From the NCBI RefSeq assembly GCF_001662875.1, contig NZ_JPVZ01000001.1, forward strand, positions 124,001-188,000: a stretch of DNA of 64,000 nucleotides. Direction: 5' to 3'. This DNA is from Thalassospira tepidiphila MCCC 1A03514 (lineage in GTDB: Bacteria; Pseudomonadota; Alphaproteobacteria; Rhodospirillales; Thalassospiraceae). The notes beneath the pieces are model-generated. The model did not search any database. It was not told the origin of the DNA and saw only the letters and a program-made list of their open reading frames with translations. Shown here in pieces: positions 26,447-34,802 of the stretch (positions within the stretch are counted from its first letter, which is position 1; each line of letters begins with the position of its first letter). Position numbers and translations under genes: made by a program.

Positions 26447-27484
26447 ATGCCATTTGAGAAGTCGGAATACAGCGTGACCAATACCGCACCGCAGCCAAAG
26501 ACTCAGCCGAGCCTTGATTCACTGGTCAACCTCGTTGATGGCGACATGAAGCGCGTCAATCAGGTGATCATCGACAACATGCACAGCGAAGTCGCCCTGA
26601 TTCCGCAATTGGCCACCCATCTTGTCGCGGCCGGCGGCAAACGCATGCGCCCGATGCTGACACTGGCATCGGCACGGCTTTGCGGGTATGGCGATGGACC
26701 GCATGCAGTGGACCTTGCGGCCTGCGTTGAATTCATTCATACCGCGACCCTTCTGCACGATGATGTCGTCGATGAAAGCCAGCTGCGCCGTGGCCAAGCA
26801 TCGGCCAACGCCCTGTTTGGCAACGAAGCCAGCGTTCTGGTCGGTGATTTCCTGTTTGCGCGCGCCTTTGTTGTGATGGTCAAAACCGGGTCGCTGCGCG
26901 TTCTTGATATTCTGGCACAGGCATCTGCCGTCATTGCCGAGGGCGAAGTTCTTCAACTTTCGACCGCCAATGACATGAGCACCTCTGAAGAGGCCTATCT
27001 CGAAGTGATCACCGCCAAGACCGCTGCCCTGTTTGGCGCGGCATCCCAGATTGGTGCGGTGATTGCCGAACGTTCGGCCGAGGATGAAGAAGCGCTTCGC
27101 CTGTATGGCATTTACCTTGGCACGGCCTTCCAGCTGATTGACGATGTTCTGGATTATTCCGCCCATCAGGCAACCCTTGGCAAAACCGTTGGCGATGATT
27201 TCCGCGACGGCAAGGTGACGCTTCCTGTAATCATTGCGTACGCCAATGGCGATGAAGACGAAAAGGCCTTCTGGCGTCGTTGCATGGAAGATCAGGACTT
27301 CCAGGACGGCGATCTTGACCGTGCGCAAACACTGATCCGCAAATATGATGCACTAGATGCATCGATGGACCGCGCCCGCGAATTCGGTGAAAAGGCGATT
27401 GCAACCCTGTCCCGCTTTGACGACGGCGCGATCAAGGATGCAATGGTCGAGGCAGTCGAATTCTGCATTTCGCGGCCATACTAA
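26447..27484 (+). CDS. ispB: Polyprenyl (octa/decaprenyl) diphosphate synthase
   Basis: 345 aa. Builds the side chain of ubiquinone from IPP and an allylic primer. The first Asp-rich motif is DDVVD at 105-109 (LLHDDVVDESQLRRG), the second DDVLD in FQLIDDVLDYS; GGKRMRPML near 63-71 binds IPP. The residues before the first DDxxD are compatible with long-chain products, but chain length cannot be read with certainty. The ATG at 26447 is chosen because the earlier codons look non-conserved; its ribosome site is weak. A downstream GTG is an alternative. Confidence 0.9.
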   Translation: MPFEKSEYSVTNTAPQPKTQPSLDSLVNLVDGDMKRVNQVIIDNMHSEVALIPQLATHLVAAGGKRMRPMLTLASARLCGYGDGPHAVDLAACVEFIHTATLLHDDVVDESQLRRGQASANALFGNEASVLVGDFLFARAFVVMVKTGSLRVLDILAQASAVIAEGEVLQLSTANDMSTSEEAYLEVITAKTAALFGAASQIGAVIAERSAEDEEALRLYGIYLGTAFQLIDDVLDYSAHQATLGKTVGDDFRDGKVTLPVIIAYANGDEDEKAFWRRCMEDQDFQDGDLDRAQTLIRKYDALDASMDRAREFGEKAIATLSRFDDGAIKDAMVEAVEFCISRPY

Positions 27485-27537
27485 TCGATATTCCCTTTGC
27501 GCATGCCGGGGTCACACCCGGACGGCGCAAAAATATC

Positions 27538-27565
27538 TTGCGTCGCCTGCGATAAACCATTATCA
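27538..27565 (+). promoter_or_regulatory. Promoter of first tRNA-Pro
   Basis: TTGCGT at 27538-27543, 16-nt spacer, TTATCA at 27560-27565, ending 18 bp before the tRNA. Partial match to consensus; position fits. Confidence 0.45.
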
Positions 27566-27583
27566 CCCGGCTTCGCAGAATGA

Positions 27584-27660
27584 CGGAGCGTAGCTCAGCC
27601 TGGTAGAGCACTGTCTTCGGGAGGCAGGGGTCGGAGGTTCGAATCCTCTCGCTCCGACCA
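27584..27660 (+). tRNA. tRNA-Pro (anticodon CGG), copy 1
   Basis: 77 nt with encoded CCA. Acceptor CGGAGCG/CGCTCCG; anticodon stem CTGTC/GGCAG (one G-T pair) closes loop TTCGGGA, giving CGG. Variable-loop sequence is GGGGTC. Confidence 0.94.
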
Positions 27661-27666
27661 TCATTC

Positions 27667-27703
27667 AAAGGCCCTGAAACGTTTATGCGTTTCAGGGCCT
27701 TTT
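27667..27703 (+). terminator. Terminator of first tRNA-Pro
   Basis: AAAGGCCCTGAAACG, loop TTTATG, CGTTTCAGGGCCTTT then T: a perfect 15-bp stem that makes this tRNA its own transcription unit. Confidence 0.9.
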
Positions 27704-27830
27704 GCGTTTCAGTCAAAGAAGTGTCGCGCCCTCATCACCTGCAGAGGCAGGATTTTCAATCGCTTGTTAAACTGCCCGTCCCGCGCACGCCTACACTGAC
27801 ATTTTTTCCGCCAAAACGACCGGTTTATGC

Positions 27831-27858
27831 TTGATCCACGCCAAAAGAAGGGATAAAC
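27831..27858 (+). promoter_or_regulatory. Promoter of second tRNA-Pro
   Basis: TTGATC at 27831-27836, 16-nt spacer, ATAAAC at 27853-27858, 13 bp before the tRNA. The fit is moderate. Confidence 0.45.
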
Positions 27859-27871
27859 CTCCGCCCACTGA

Positions 27872-27948
27872 CGGAGCGTAGCTCAGCCTGGTAGAGCACT
27901 GTCTTCGGGAGGCAGGGCTCGGAGGTTCGAATCCTCTCGCTCCGACCA
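27872..27948 (+). tRNA. tRNA-Pro (anticodon CGG), copy 2
   Basis: Same as copy 1 except one base in the variable loop (GGGCTC instead of GGGGTC). It has its own promoter and terminator, so the duplication copied only the tRNA body and a base or two beyond. Confidence 0.94.
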
Positions 27949-27953
27949 TCAGT

Positions 27954-27986
27954 CGGGCGGTCTTTCATTGAAAGGCCGCCCGTTTT
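27954..27986 (+). terminator. Terminator of second tRNA-Pro
   Basis: CGGGCGGTCTTTC, loop ATT, GAAAGGCCGCCCG followed by TTTT. One G-T pair in 13. Confidence 0.9.
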
Positions 27987-28476
27987 CGTTTTCAAACGAT
28001 TTCTTCCCCTGTGTTACGTCGAAATGACGCCATCTGCTGCATTTGCAATATCGCAAGACAGCATCGTTCGCCTGAATTGCAGCAACAATCACCCGGACAT
28101 GCCCCTAGCGTAACACAGAATCCCGGGCACGAATCACCCCACAATAATTAGGGTGATAAAACCAAAATCCCCTAAGCCGCGACGATCATGCAGCTTTTTG
28201 ACGCGGAATTTTCAAACGGCATGAATGAACGCCAAATGCGCATTCCCGTGCGGAATTCCTGCTTTCCACGCCTGACACGAAGTTTTCTTTTTGCACTGCA
28301 AAAGGATATTTTCTTTCGCAAACGGTGAAACAAACTTGCTCATACTTGCGAAATACGCTTATGCTTCGCCCTGCAACATAAAAATCGGGGAGAATACCAC
28401 CCAATAATAAAAGCAAAAGGTGGTGGTCGGCCTCACGTGGTATTACCAATTTCGGACTTCTTAGGGAGGAAGACGA
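27987..28476. other. Intergenic region upstream of the TRAP operon
   Basis: 490 bp with no convincing gene; a leftward frame over this area continues into the antisense of the TRAP gene and is rejected. It has an imperfectly placed inverted repeat ATCACCC (28133-28139) / GGGTGAT (28151-28157) that could be an operator. AGGGAGG just before 28477 is a strong ribosome site. Confidence 0.5.
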
Positions 28477-29538
28477 ATGACTTTTTCTAAAATGCTTAAA
28501 TCCGCAACTTGTGCGGCCGTTCTTGCTGCGGTCGCGGTTGCGGCAGTACCTTCTGATGCGGATGCCCAGGATCGCGTTCGCTGGAAAATGGGCTCGACCT
28601 ATCCGGGCAGCCTGACCCAGCTTGGTACGCTTGGCAAACGCGTCGACGAGAAGATCGACCAAGTTTCTGGCGGCAATATCAACATCAAATTCTATGAGCC
28701 GGGCGCACTTGTGCCGGCACTGGAAGTTTTCGATGCGGTTTCGACCGGCTCGATTGATGCCGCCTTCTCCACCCCGGGTTACTGGGCAGGTAAGGTTCCG
28801 GCCCTTCAGCTTTTCGGTGCCGTTCCGTTCGGCCCGCAGGCAGGTGAATATCTGGCATGGGTCAAGTTTGGCGGCGGCCAGGAAATCTTTGACAAGCTTT
28901 ATGCCGAACATGGCATCAAATCGCTGTTCTGTGGCCTGATCGCACCGGAAGCATCTGGTTGGTTCTCCAAGGAGATCAATTCGCCGGAAGACCTTAAGGG
29001 TCTGAAAATGCGCTTCTTCGGTCTTGGCGCGAAAGTGATGGAAAAACTTGGTGTTTCCACCCAGCTTTTGGCAGGTGGCGACATCTATCCGGCACTTGAA
29101 CTTGGCACGATTGACGCGACCGAGTTCTCCATGCCGGCGATTGACTTGAAACTCGGCTTCCACCAGGTCGCGAAGTACTACTACTTCCCGGGTTGGCACC
29201 AGCAGTCGACCCTGTTCGATCTGATGATGAACAAGGAAAAATGGGATGCGCTTTCCGATACCCAGCGTGCCCAGATCGAGTCCGTCTGTAATGACAACCT
29301 TGCATATGGCTTTGCAGAAGGTGAAGCGATCCAGTTCGACGCCCTGAAAGAACTTCAGGAAAAAGGCGTGAACATCAAGAAATGGTCGCCGGAAATGCTC
29401 GATGCCATGCGTGGTGCCTGGGAAGAAGTCGCAGCCGAGCTTTCAGCTGAAGATGCGAACTTCAAAATGGCTTATGAAAGCCTCCAGAGCTTCCGCGAAA
29501 ACTACAAGATCTGGAAAGACATCGGTTATCTCGATTAA
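28477..29538 (+). CDS. TRAP transporter substrate-binding protein (DctP/TakP type)
   Basis: 353 aa. A signal peptide (about 1-30, ending SDADA) exports it to the periplasm. The mature protein is a DctP-family extracytoplasmic receptor: GSTYPGSLTQLGTLGKRVDE at the start, the conserved Arg of the carboxylate clamp likely in LKGLKMRFFGLGAKVMEKLG, and the FSMPAIDLKLGFHQVAKYYY stretch that resembles the TakP branch, which binds 2-oxo acids. Followed by its two permease genes. Substrate is most likely a small carboxylate, by inference. Confidence 0.9.
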   Translation: MTFSKMLKSATCAAVLAAVAVAAVPSDADAQDRVRWKMGSTYPGSLTQLGTLGKRVDEKIDQVSGGNINIKFYEPGALVPALEVFDAVSTGSIDAAFSTPGYWAGKVPALQLFGAVPFGPQAGEYLAWVKFGGGQEIFDKLYAEHGIKSLFCGLIAPEASGWFSKEINSPEDLKGLKMRFFGLGAKVMEKLGVSTQLLAGGDIYPALELGTIDATEFSMPAIDLKLGFHQVAKYYYFPGWHQQSTLFDLMMNKEKWDALSDTQRAQIESVCNDNLAYGFAEGEAIQFDALKELQEKGVNIKKWSPEMLDAMRGAWEEVAAELSAEDANFKMAYESLQSFRENYKIWKDIGYLD

Positions 29539-29648
29539 TCCAACAGGTCTGAACGACTGTTAAGTCAGTCGACAAAAACAAGTCTCGGCAAGGCCGGGTG
29601 CTCCGTGCCCCGGCCTTGACCGCGATAAGAAGACCCGGGAGACCTTCT

Positions 29649-30233
29649 ATGGAAGCGCTACTGAAATTTAGTGACATCATCGATGCCATCGTGACCCGCG
29701 TGGGAAAGTGGGCAAGCCTGCTTGCGATACCATTGATGATCGTCATCCTGTACGACGTGATCCAACGTAAATTCGGCGGTCAGGGATCTATCAAGCTCCA
29801 GGAGCTTGAATGGCACCTGCATACCGGCCTGTTCATGTTGTGTTTCGGCTTCGCCTATATTCGCGATGCACATGTTCGTATCGAACTTATCCGCGACAAC
29901 CTTCGCCCCCGCACCCGCGCGATTGTCGAGATGATCGGCGGCATCATTTGCGTGCTGCCATTCTGTGCTTTGGTGCTGTATTTCGGGTTTGATTTTGTCG
30001 CCCGTTCCTTTGAAAGCGGCGAAGTATCGGCTTCAACAACGGGTCTGACCCATCGCTGGATCATCAAATCAACCATTCCCATCGGCTTTGGCCTTCTCGC
30101 CATGGCGGGGCTTTCGATTTTCCTGAAATGCTTCGTCTATGTCTTTGGCCCGACCAACCTGCACAAGCGCGCAGGCTATTACGTCGGGACCCACCATCTT
30201 GAAGAACTTGGCACTGCCAAGATCAAAGACTGA
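29649..30233 (+). CDS. TRAP transporter small permease subunit
   Basis: 194 aa with four hydrophobic segments (about 20-42, 58-78, 98-120 and 142-162). DctQ family: LELEWHL-type segment (LQELEWHLHTGLFMLCFGFA) and the AHVRIELI motif are present. The start at 29649 has GGGAG upstream; the 17 earlier open codons are unlikely. Second gene of the operon, 110 bp after the binding protein. Confidence 0.9.
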   Translation: MEALLKFSDIIDAIVTRVGKWASLLAIPLMIVILYDVIQRKFGGQGSIKLQELEWHLHTGLFMLCFGFAYIRDAHVRIELIRDNLRPRTRAIVEMIGGIICVLPFCALVLYFGFDFVARSFESGEVSASTTGLTHRWIIKSTIPIGFGLLAMAGLSIFLKCFVYVFGPTNLHKRAGYYVGTHHLEELGTAKIKD

Positions 30234-30254
30234 GCGGAACGGGGATAATTCCAA

Positions 30255-31646
30255 ATGGATAACTTCTATATCGAAGACTGGTTTCCGCTGTTCATGTTTG
30301 CCTCGCTCGGCATTCTTGTCTTCACGGGACTTCCGGTTGCTTTCGTCATTTCCGGCATCGGGATCGCCTTTGGCTTTCTGGGCATGGCCTATGACGTTTT
30401 CTCGTTTATTGAATTTTTCAATATCGTTTCACGTATCTGGGGCGGCATCTCCGAAAACATGGTGATGGTTGCCGTGCCGATGTTCATTTACATGGGCACG
30501 ATGCTTGAAAAAAGTGGTGTTGCAGAAGACCTTCTGGAATGCCTCAACATGCTACTGCGCAAAGTGCCGGGCGGTCTTGCACTGTCGGTAACCTTAATGG
30601 GCACCATCATGGCGGCAACCACCGGTATTATTGGCGCATCGGTTGTGATGATGACCTTGCTGGCGCTGCCGGTGATGATGCGTCGTAATTATGATCCGTC
30701 GCTGGCCACCGGGACAATTGCGGCATCGGGGACGCTGGGTATTCTGATCCCGCCATCAATCATGCTGGTTCTGATGTCCGACCTTTTGTCGGTATCGGTT
30801 GGTAACCTGTTCCTGGCAGCGATCATTCCGGGTCTGCTCCTTGCAAGCTTGTACACGGTCTATATCTTTGTACGCTGTCAGTTGAACCCGTCGCTTGCGC
30901 CGCCGCTTCCAGAAGGCGAAGCCGTACACGGTAAAGACCTTGTCATGATGATGCTGCGCAGCTTCTTGCCACCGGTCTTCCTGATTGTTCTGGTTCTGGG
31001 TTCGATCTTTGCTGGTTTTGCCACCCCGACCGAGGCCGCAGGCGTTGGTGCGGTTGGTGCGACCTTCCTGGCACTGGTCAAGGGGCGCCTGAAATGGCCG
31101 GTCCTTAAGGATGTCTGCGAACGGTCTGCACTGACCGGCGCGATGCTGTTCTTCCTGTTTGCCGGTGCGACGGTGTTTTCCTATGTGTTCCGTTCGCTGG
31201 GCGGCGATGATCTGGTGATTGACCTTGTCGAAGGTGCCGGTCTTGGTCCATGGGGCATCTTGCTTCTGCTGATGCTGATCGTCTTTATCCTTGGCTTCTT
31301 CTTTGACTGGGTCGAGATCACCCTGATTGTTCTGCCGATCTTTGCACCGGTCATTGCCCAGCTTGATTTTGGGCATCACCTTGATATCGGCGGCCTCGAA
31401 GCCACCGAGGCACAGGTTCTGACCTGGTTTGCGGTCCTTGTGGCGGTGAACCTGCAAACAAGCTTCTTAACGCCACCGTTTGGGTTTGCCCTATTCTATC
31501 TCAAGGGTGTGGCGCCGAAATCCATCACCATCCAGCAGATCTACAAAGGCATCATTCCCTTCGTACTTCTGCAGGTTCTGGGTCTTATCCTCGTGATGTA
31601 CTTCCCGGAACTGGCCTTGTGGATGCCCAATACGCTGCTTGAATAG
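30255..31646 (+). CDS. TRAP transporter large permease subunit
   Basis: 463 aa with about 12 hydrophobic segments; DctM family. Typical segments include VAVPMFIYMGTMLEKSGVAE, the GIIGASVVMMTLLALPVMMR stretch, ASGTLGILIPPSIMLVLM, and TPTEAAGVGAVGA. Carries the Na+-coupled transport step with the small subunit. Only 21 bp after the small permease. Followed by a strong terminator. Confidence 0.95.
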   Translation: MDNFYIEDWFPLFMFASLGILVFTGLPVAFVISGIGIAFGFLGMAYDVFSFIEFFNIVSRIWGGISENMVMVAVPMFIYMGTMLEKSGVAEDLLECLNMLLRKVPGGLALSVTLMGTIMAATTGIIGASVVMMTLLALPVMMRRNYDPSLATGTIAASGTLGILIPPSIMLVLMSDLLSVSVGNLFLAAIIPGLLLASLYTVYIFVRCQLNPSLAPPLPEGEAVHGKDLVMMMLRSFLPPVFLIVLVLGSIFAGFATPTEAAGVGAVGATFLALVKGRLKWPVLKDVCERSALTGAMLFFLFAGATVFSYVFRSLGGDDLVIDLVEGAGLGPWGILLLLMLIVFILGFFFDWVEITLIVLPIFAPVIAQLDFGHHLDIGGLEATEAQVLTWFAVLVAVNLQTSFLTPPFGFALFYLKGVAPKSITIQQIYKGIIPFVLLQVLGLILVMYFPELALWMPNTLLE

Positions 31647-31670
31647 TGTGGCGTTTGGATAGGAACTGAC

Positions 31671-31704
31671 AAAGGGCGCTGTCGGCATGGCAGCGCCCTT
31701 TTTG
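31671..31704 (+). terminator. Terminator of the TRAP operon
   Basis: AAAGGGCGCTGTC, loop GGCAT, GGCAGCGCCCTTT and further T residues. One G-T pair in 13. Confidence 0.9.
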
Positions 31705-31790
31705 TTTGCGCAACGAAGGCCGAAAAGAAAACCGCCCGGATTACACATCGGGCGGTTTTGACTGCAAGATCATCGTGCTGACAGGCGAGA

Positions 31791-32927
31791 TCAGTGATGC
31801 AACGCCCGTTCACCCGGAAGCTGCAACATACGGCCCATCAGGTAATCGACGTCGTCTGAATCGAACTCGACCCCAAGATCACCGTACTGGGTCAGGACCC
31901 GTTCGATCATCCGGCGCGAATAGCGTTCCTTGTCATGTTCTTCACCGTCAAAGGAAGTTTCGCGGGCAACTTCAATCGCCGCACGAACACCGGGGAAGAA
32001 ATGTTCTGGCATGCCGGCCTTGTTATAGATCGCTTCAAGGCCGAACGGACCACTGTCATGAATAAGAATACGGGTATTGATCAACGAGACACCGGCACGT
32101 TTCGCCAAGGCGGCCTCGAAGAAGGATACATCGCCCATGCAAAGTGCGCGCAGGATCAAACCGCTGGTCAGACGCTTGTTATTATAAAGATGTTCGACAA
32201 GCAGTTCGACATCGCGTTCCTCGACACCATCCCCAAGAAGCCCGATGGTCGCGCTTTCCTGCGACTGGGTCATCACGGCGTTAACGATCCCTTCGGGGAT
32301 GTGGCCGCGTGAAATCAGTTGCGAACGCATCCGTTCGGACACCAGTGTCACCATGCGTTCAGCAATCGTGATCGGCAAATGATTGCGTTCGATCATCGGT
32401 TTCTGGATGCGTTCATTGTCGCCGAAATCATCAACGACCTTTTGCAGGGAAACCTCGCTGATTTCGGCACCCTGGTTTGACATCAGGTCGACCATCACGT
32501 CTTCATGGCCGATATCGACCAGCGTTGCCGAAACGACTTCGGACACATATGACCGTGAGGCGATCGCACGCTGCTTTTCGACACTGTCGGCATTATCGCC
32601 AATGATATCGACAAGGTCGTCGTCATTGAGAACTTCGGAAAATTCAAGAACCGGAAGCGCGACTTCGTCGACATCGCGGGCCAGCGTCGCGGCAACGTCG
32701 TGTGGCACCAAAGGCGTCTGGGCAAGGTTTTTGGCAAGCGCCTTGCGCACGCGGACTTCCGCGTCACGGATCATCAGACGGAAAATATCTTCGGCCAGAA
32801 CACGTTCGCTGTCAGTCAGGGTCTCGGTCGTGAATTCACGACTGATCTTGTCTGCCGTGTCCGCGCGATTTTCCCCTGACGGGTCCTGAACCAGCTTGCT
32901 CAGATCTTCTTTGGTGATACGTGGCAA
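31791..32927 (-). CDS. DUF2336 domain protein
   Basis: 378 aa. It begins MPRITKEDLSKLVQDPSGEN and keeps the DUF2336 pattern (LSKL-QDPS-ENRA--A-KI, then helical HEAT-like repeats). A soluble all-helical protein of unknown function common in Rhodospirillales. The start codon is TTG: AGGAG lies seven bases upstream, and no ATG fits the conserved N-terminus. Monocistronic, diverging from the cytochrome c gene. Confidence 0.85.
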   Translation of the reverse strand: MPRITKEDLSKLVQDPSGENRADTADKISREFTTETLTDSERVLAEDIFRLMIRDAEVRVRKALAKNLAQTPLVPHDVAATLARDVDEVALPVLEFSEVLNDDDLVDIIGDNADSVEKQRAIASRSYVSEVVSATLVDIGHEDVMVDLMSNQGAEISEVSLQKVVDDFGDNERIQKPMIERNHLPITIAERMVTLVSERMRSQLISRGHIPEGIVNAVMTQSQESATIGLLGDGVEERDVELLVEHLYNNKRLTSGLILRALCMGDVSFFEAALAKRAGVSLINTRILIHDSGPFGLEAIYNKAGMPEHFFPGVRAAIEVARETSFDGEEHDKERYSRRMIERVLTQYGDLGVEFDSDDVDYLMGRMLQLPGERALHH

Positions 32928-33400
32928 TAGATATCTCCTGGCACGCTTCTGATATGGCTGCCAAATTTCTGCGCAACATTATACTTCTGGCAGGAATTCG
33001 ACAAACATATTTTCCTTAGTTGGGGCACAAGGTCCTGATTTTCAACCATCCTGTTGATCAATTGTCGAACCGGGACATTCCGCGTCCCTGATGGATTTCA
33101 TCAAACCTTCTGCCACAATGGCAAAAACACACTATTTCAGTCTTAGGCCTTACACCAGCAATCAGAAGCATCTGAAATCTGGCAAATTTCGACAGCTCAG
33201 TCCAAAAATTGACTAAACTCAAATTTTTCACCATCACACTATGATAGATCTGGTTACCAGTTTTTGAAGATCAAGCGATCTTGTACTTGTTCGACGCATA
33301 ACAATATTCCGCGTTGACCTTGCGTTTACCCACAGGTGCGCCAGAAAGTGGTGCATTGTCCCGATCACCGGGAACATCGAACTAAGAGAGAGGCTCAATA
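32928..33400. other. Divergent intergenic region
   Basis: 473 bp between the leftward DUF2336 gene and the rightward cytochrome c gene. AT-richer than its surroundings and must hold both promoters, but no box pair is good enough to call. No gene seen. Confidence 0.5.
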
Positions 33401-33799
33401 ATGACGTTTTCGCGCAAACTGGTTCTCGTTGCCAGCTCCATCGCCTTCCTGTCTGCCGCCCCTGCGATTGCTGGTGATGCGGAGAAAGGTGAAAAACTTT
33501 TCAAGCGCTGTGCTGCTTGCCACAGCCTTGATGCTGGTGTGAACAAGGTTGGCCCAAGCCTTGCGGGTTCGTTCGGTCGTGAATGCGGTACGGTTGAAGG
33601 TTTCAAATACGGCAAGGGTTATCTTGCTGCCTGCGAAAAAGGCTTTGTTGCTGACGAAGCGTTCCTGACCGATTACCTCAAGGATCCGTCCGCGAAACTG
33701 AGCGAAATCGCAGGTTCCAAGGAGCGTTCCAAAATGGCGTTCAAACTCAACAAAGATGAAGATGTTGCCGACATCATCGAGTTCCTGAAAGCTCAGTAA
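33401..33799 (+). CDS. Class I c-type cytochrome (cytochrome c2-like)
   Basis: 132 aa. Signal peptide 1-24 (cut after PAIA). One haem site CAACH at 37-41, and the axial Met112 in SKMAFKL. GPSLAGSFGR and the C-terminal helix ADIIEFLKAQ match cytochrome c2/c556-sized electron carriers of the periplasm. An extra pair of Cys (GRECG and LAACEK) may form a disulfide. AGAGAGG precedes the ATG; a terminator follows. Confidence 0.93.
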   Translation: MTFSRKLVLVASSIAFLSAAPAIAGDAEKGEKLFKRCAACHSLDAGVNKVGPSLAGSFGRECGTVEGFKYGKGYLAACEKGFVADEAFLTDYLKDPSAKLSEIAGSKERSKMAFKLNKDEDVADIIEFLKAQ

Positions 33800-33822
33800 C
33801 ACTTTCACGATCTCGCAATACG

Positions 33823-33855
33823 AAATGGCCGGAGCAAACTGCCCCGGCCATTTTT
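33823..33855 (+). terminator. Terminator of the cytochrome gene
   Basis: AAATGGCCGG ... CCGGCCATTT followed by T residues, with an 11-nt loop. Confidence 0.88.
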
Positions 33856-33926
33856 GTTATTTGCACTCTGTTTACAATCTCTGGCGATGCGTCCTGGGTA
33901 TTGCAGATACCTGTTGCGCAGGCACC

Positions 33927-34667
33927 CTATGCCGCCTCGCGCCGACGCAGAAGTTCTTCGCCAACCGCACGCATCTGCTCCACCGTTGCGACATCCAGGG
34001 TCGCGGTGACTTCAAGATCACGATCTTCATAGACGTCACGGTCAGGGTGTTTTTGCGCCCAGTCTGCAACGGTCTGATCGCGTTCGCGGATCAGCTGTTC
34101 AATCTGTGGCCGGAAAAGCACCATCATGCCCGACACCCACCGATTGACCGGCCAGGAGGGCTGGGCATGGTCGATGACAAAACCATCAAGCATGCCGATG
34201 ACGTCTTCGGCGTCATACCAGACTTCGCCGGTGACCCAACGGTTGGTGGTAAACAATCTCTGGCAAAAGCCAAACTCATCCATCGAGAACGCGATCAGGT
34301 GCGAAAGTGCGTCGTTCGGTCCCTCGGGATAGGCAAAGCCTTCGATCTGTTTGGGTTTGCAGCCATCGGGCATGCCGCGCAGGCGCATGAATGTATGGAA
34401 GTGTCCGTGCTCGTCCCAGTCCCGGCGTTCTTCCTTGGGATGGGCATGATAATAGAACTGCGCATGTGACTGGCGATCATAGACATCGCCCTCGGGGTAG
34501 TGGTTCCATTCATAGAACGTCCCCGACCCCTTGATCAGTTCACCGACGATGTTATCGCCCGTCGCCGTCAGAACGCGGTGACATTCCATAACATCGCGTC
34601 CCGCGGCCAACATCTTTTCAAGCTTATCTGTCGGGATAGACGCCAAATCGAGTTTGTCTTCAGTCAT
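33927..34667 (-). CDS. Uncharacterised His-rich protein (DUF6969-like)
   Basis: 246 aa from the ATG at 34667; a GTG nine codons upstream is possible. Soluble, no signal. A central His-rich segment (SHAQFYYHAHPKEERRDWDE then HGHFHTFMRL, about residues 75-105) could bind a metal. It resembles a family I recall as DUF6969; this should be verified. It lies 135 bp from the secreted SUMF1-fold gene on the same strand. Function unknown. Confidence 0.7.
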   Translation of the reverse strand: MTEDKLDLASIPTDKLEKMLAAGRDVMECHRVLTATGDNIVGELIKGSGTFYEWNHYPEGDVYDRQSHAQFYYHAHPKEERRDWDEHGHFHTFMRLRGMPDGCKPKQIEGFAYPEGPNDALSHLIAFSMDEFGFCQRLFTTNRWVTGEVWYDAEDVIGMLDGFVIDHAQPSWPVNRWVSGMMVLFRPQIEQLIRERDQTVADWAQKHPDRDVYEDRDLEVTATLDVATVEQMRAVGEELLRRREAA

Positions 34668-34802
34668 TTCTTTACCAACATCGTTGCGATCCACCCGTTA
34701 TTCCGTTTGCACAGAATAAGGCGGTTTGCGACCGATCACGCCAATAAACCCCTTTCAACAGTTAGTGATTTGATGGCGCTTTGCAACAATCGTCTCGGAC
34801 GA

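Noticed and set aside
28186..29199. Leftward 337-codon frame over the TRAP receptor gene
   Set aside because: Antisense to a strong family match with signal peptide and AGGGAGG site.
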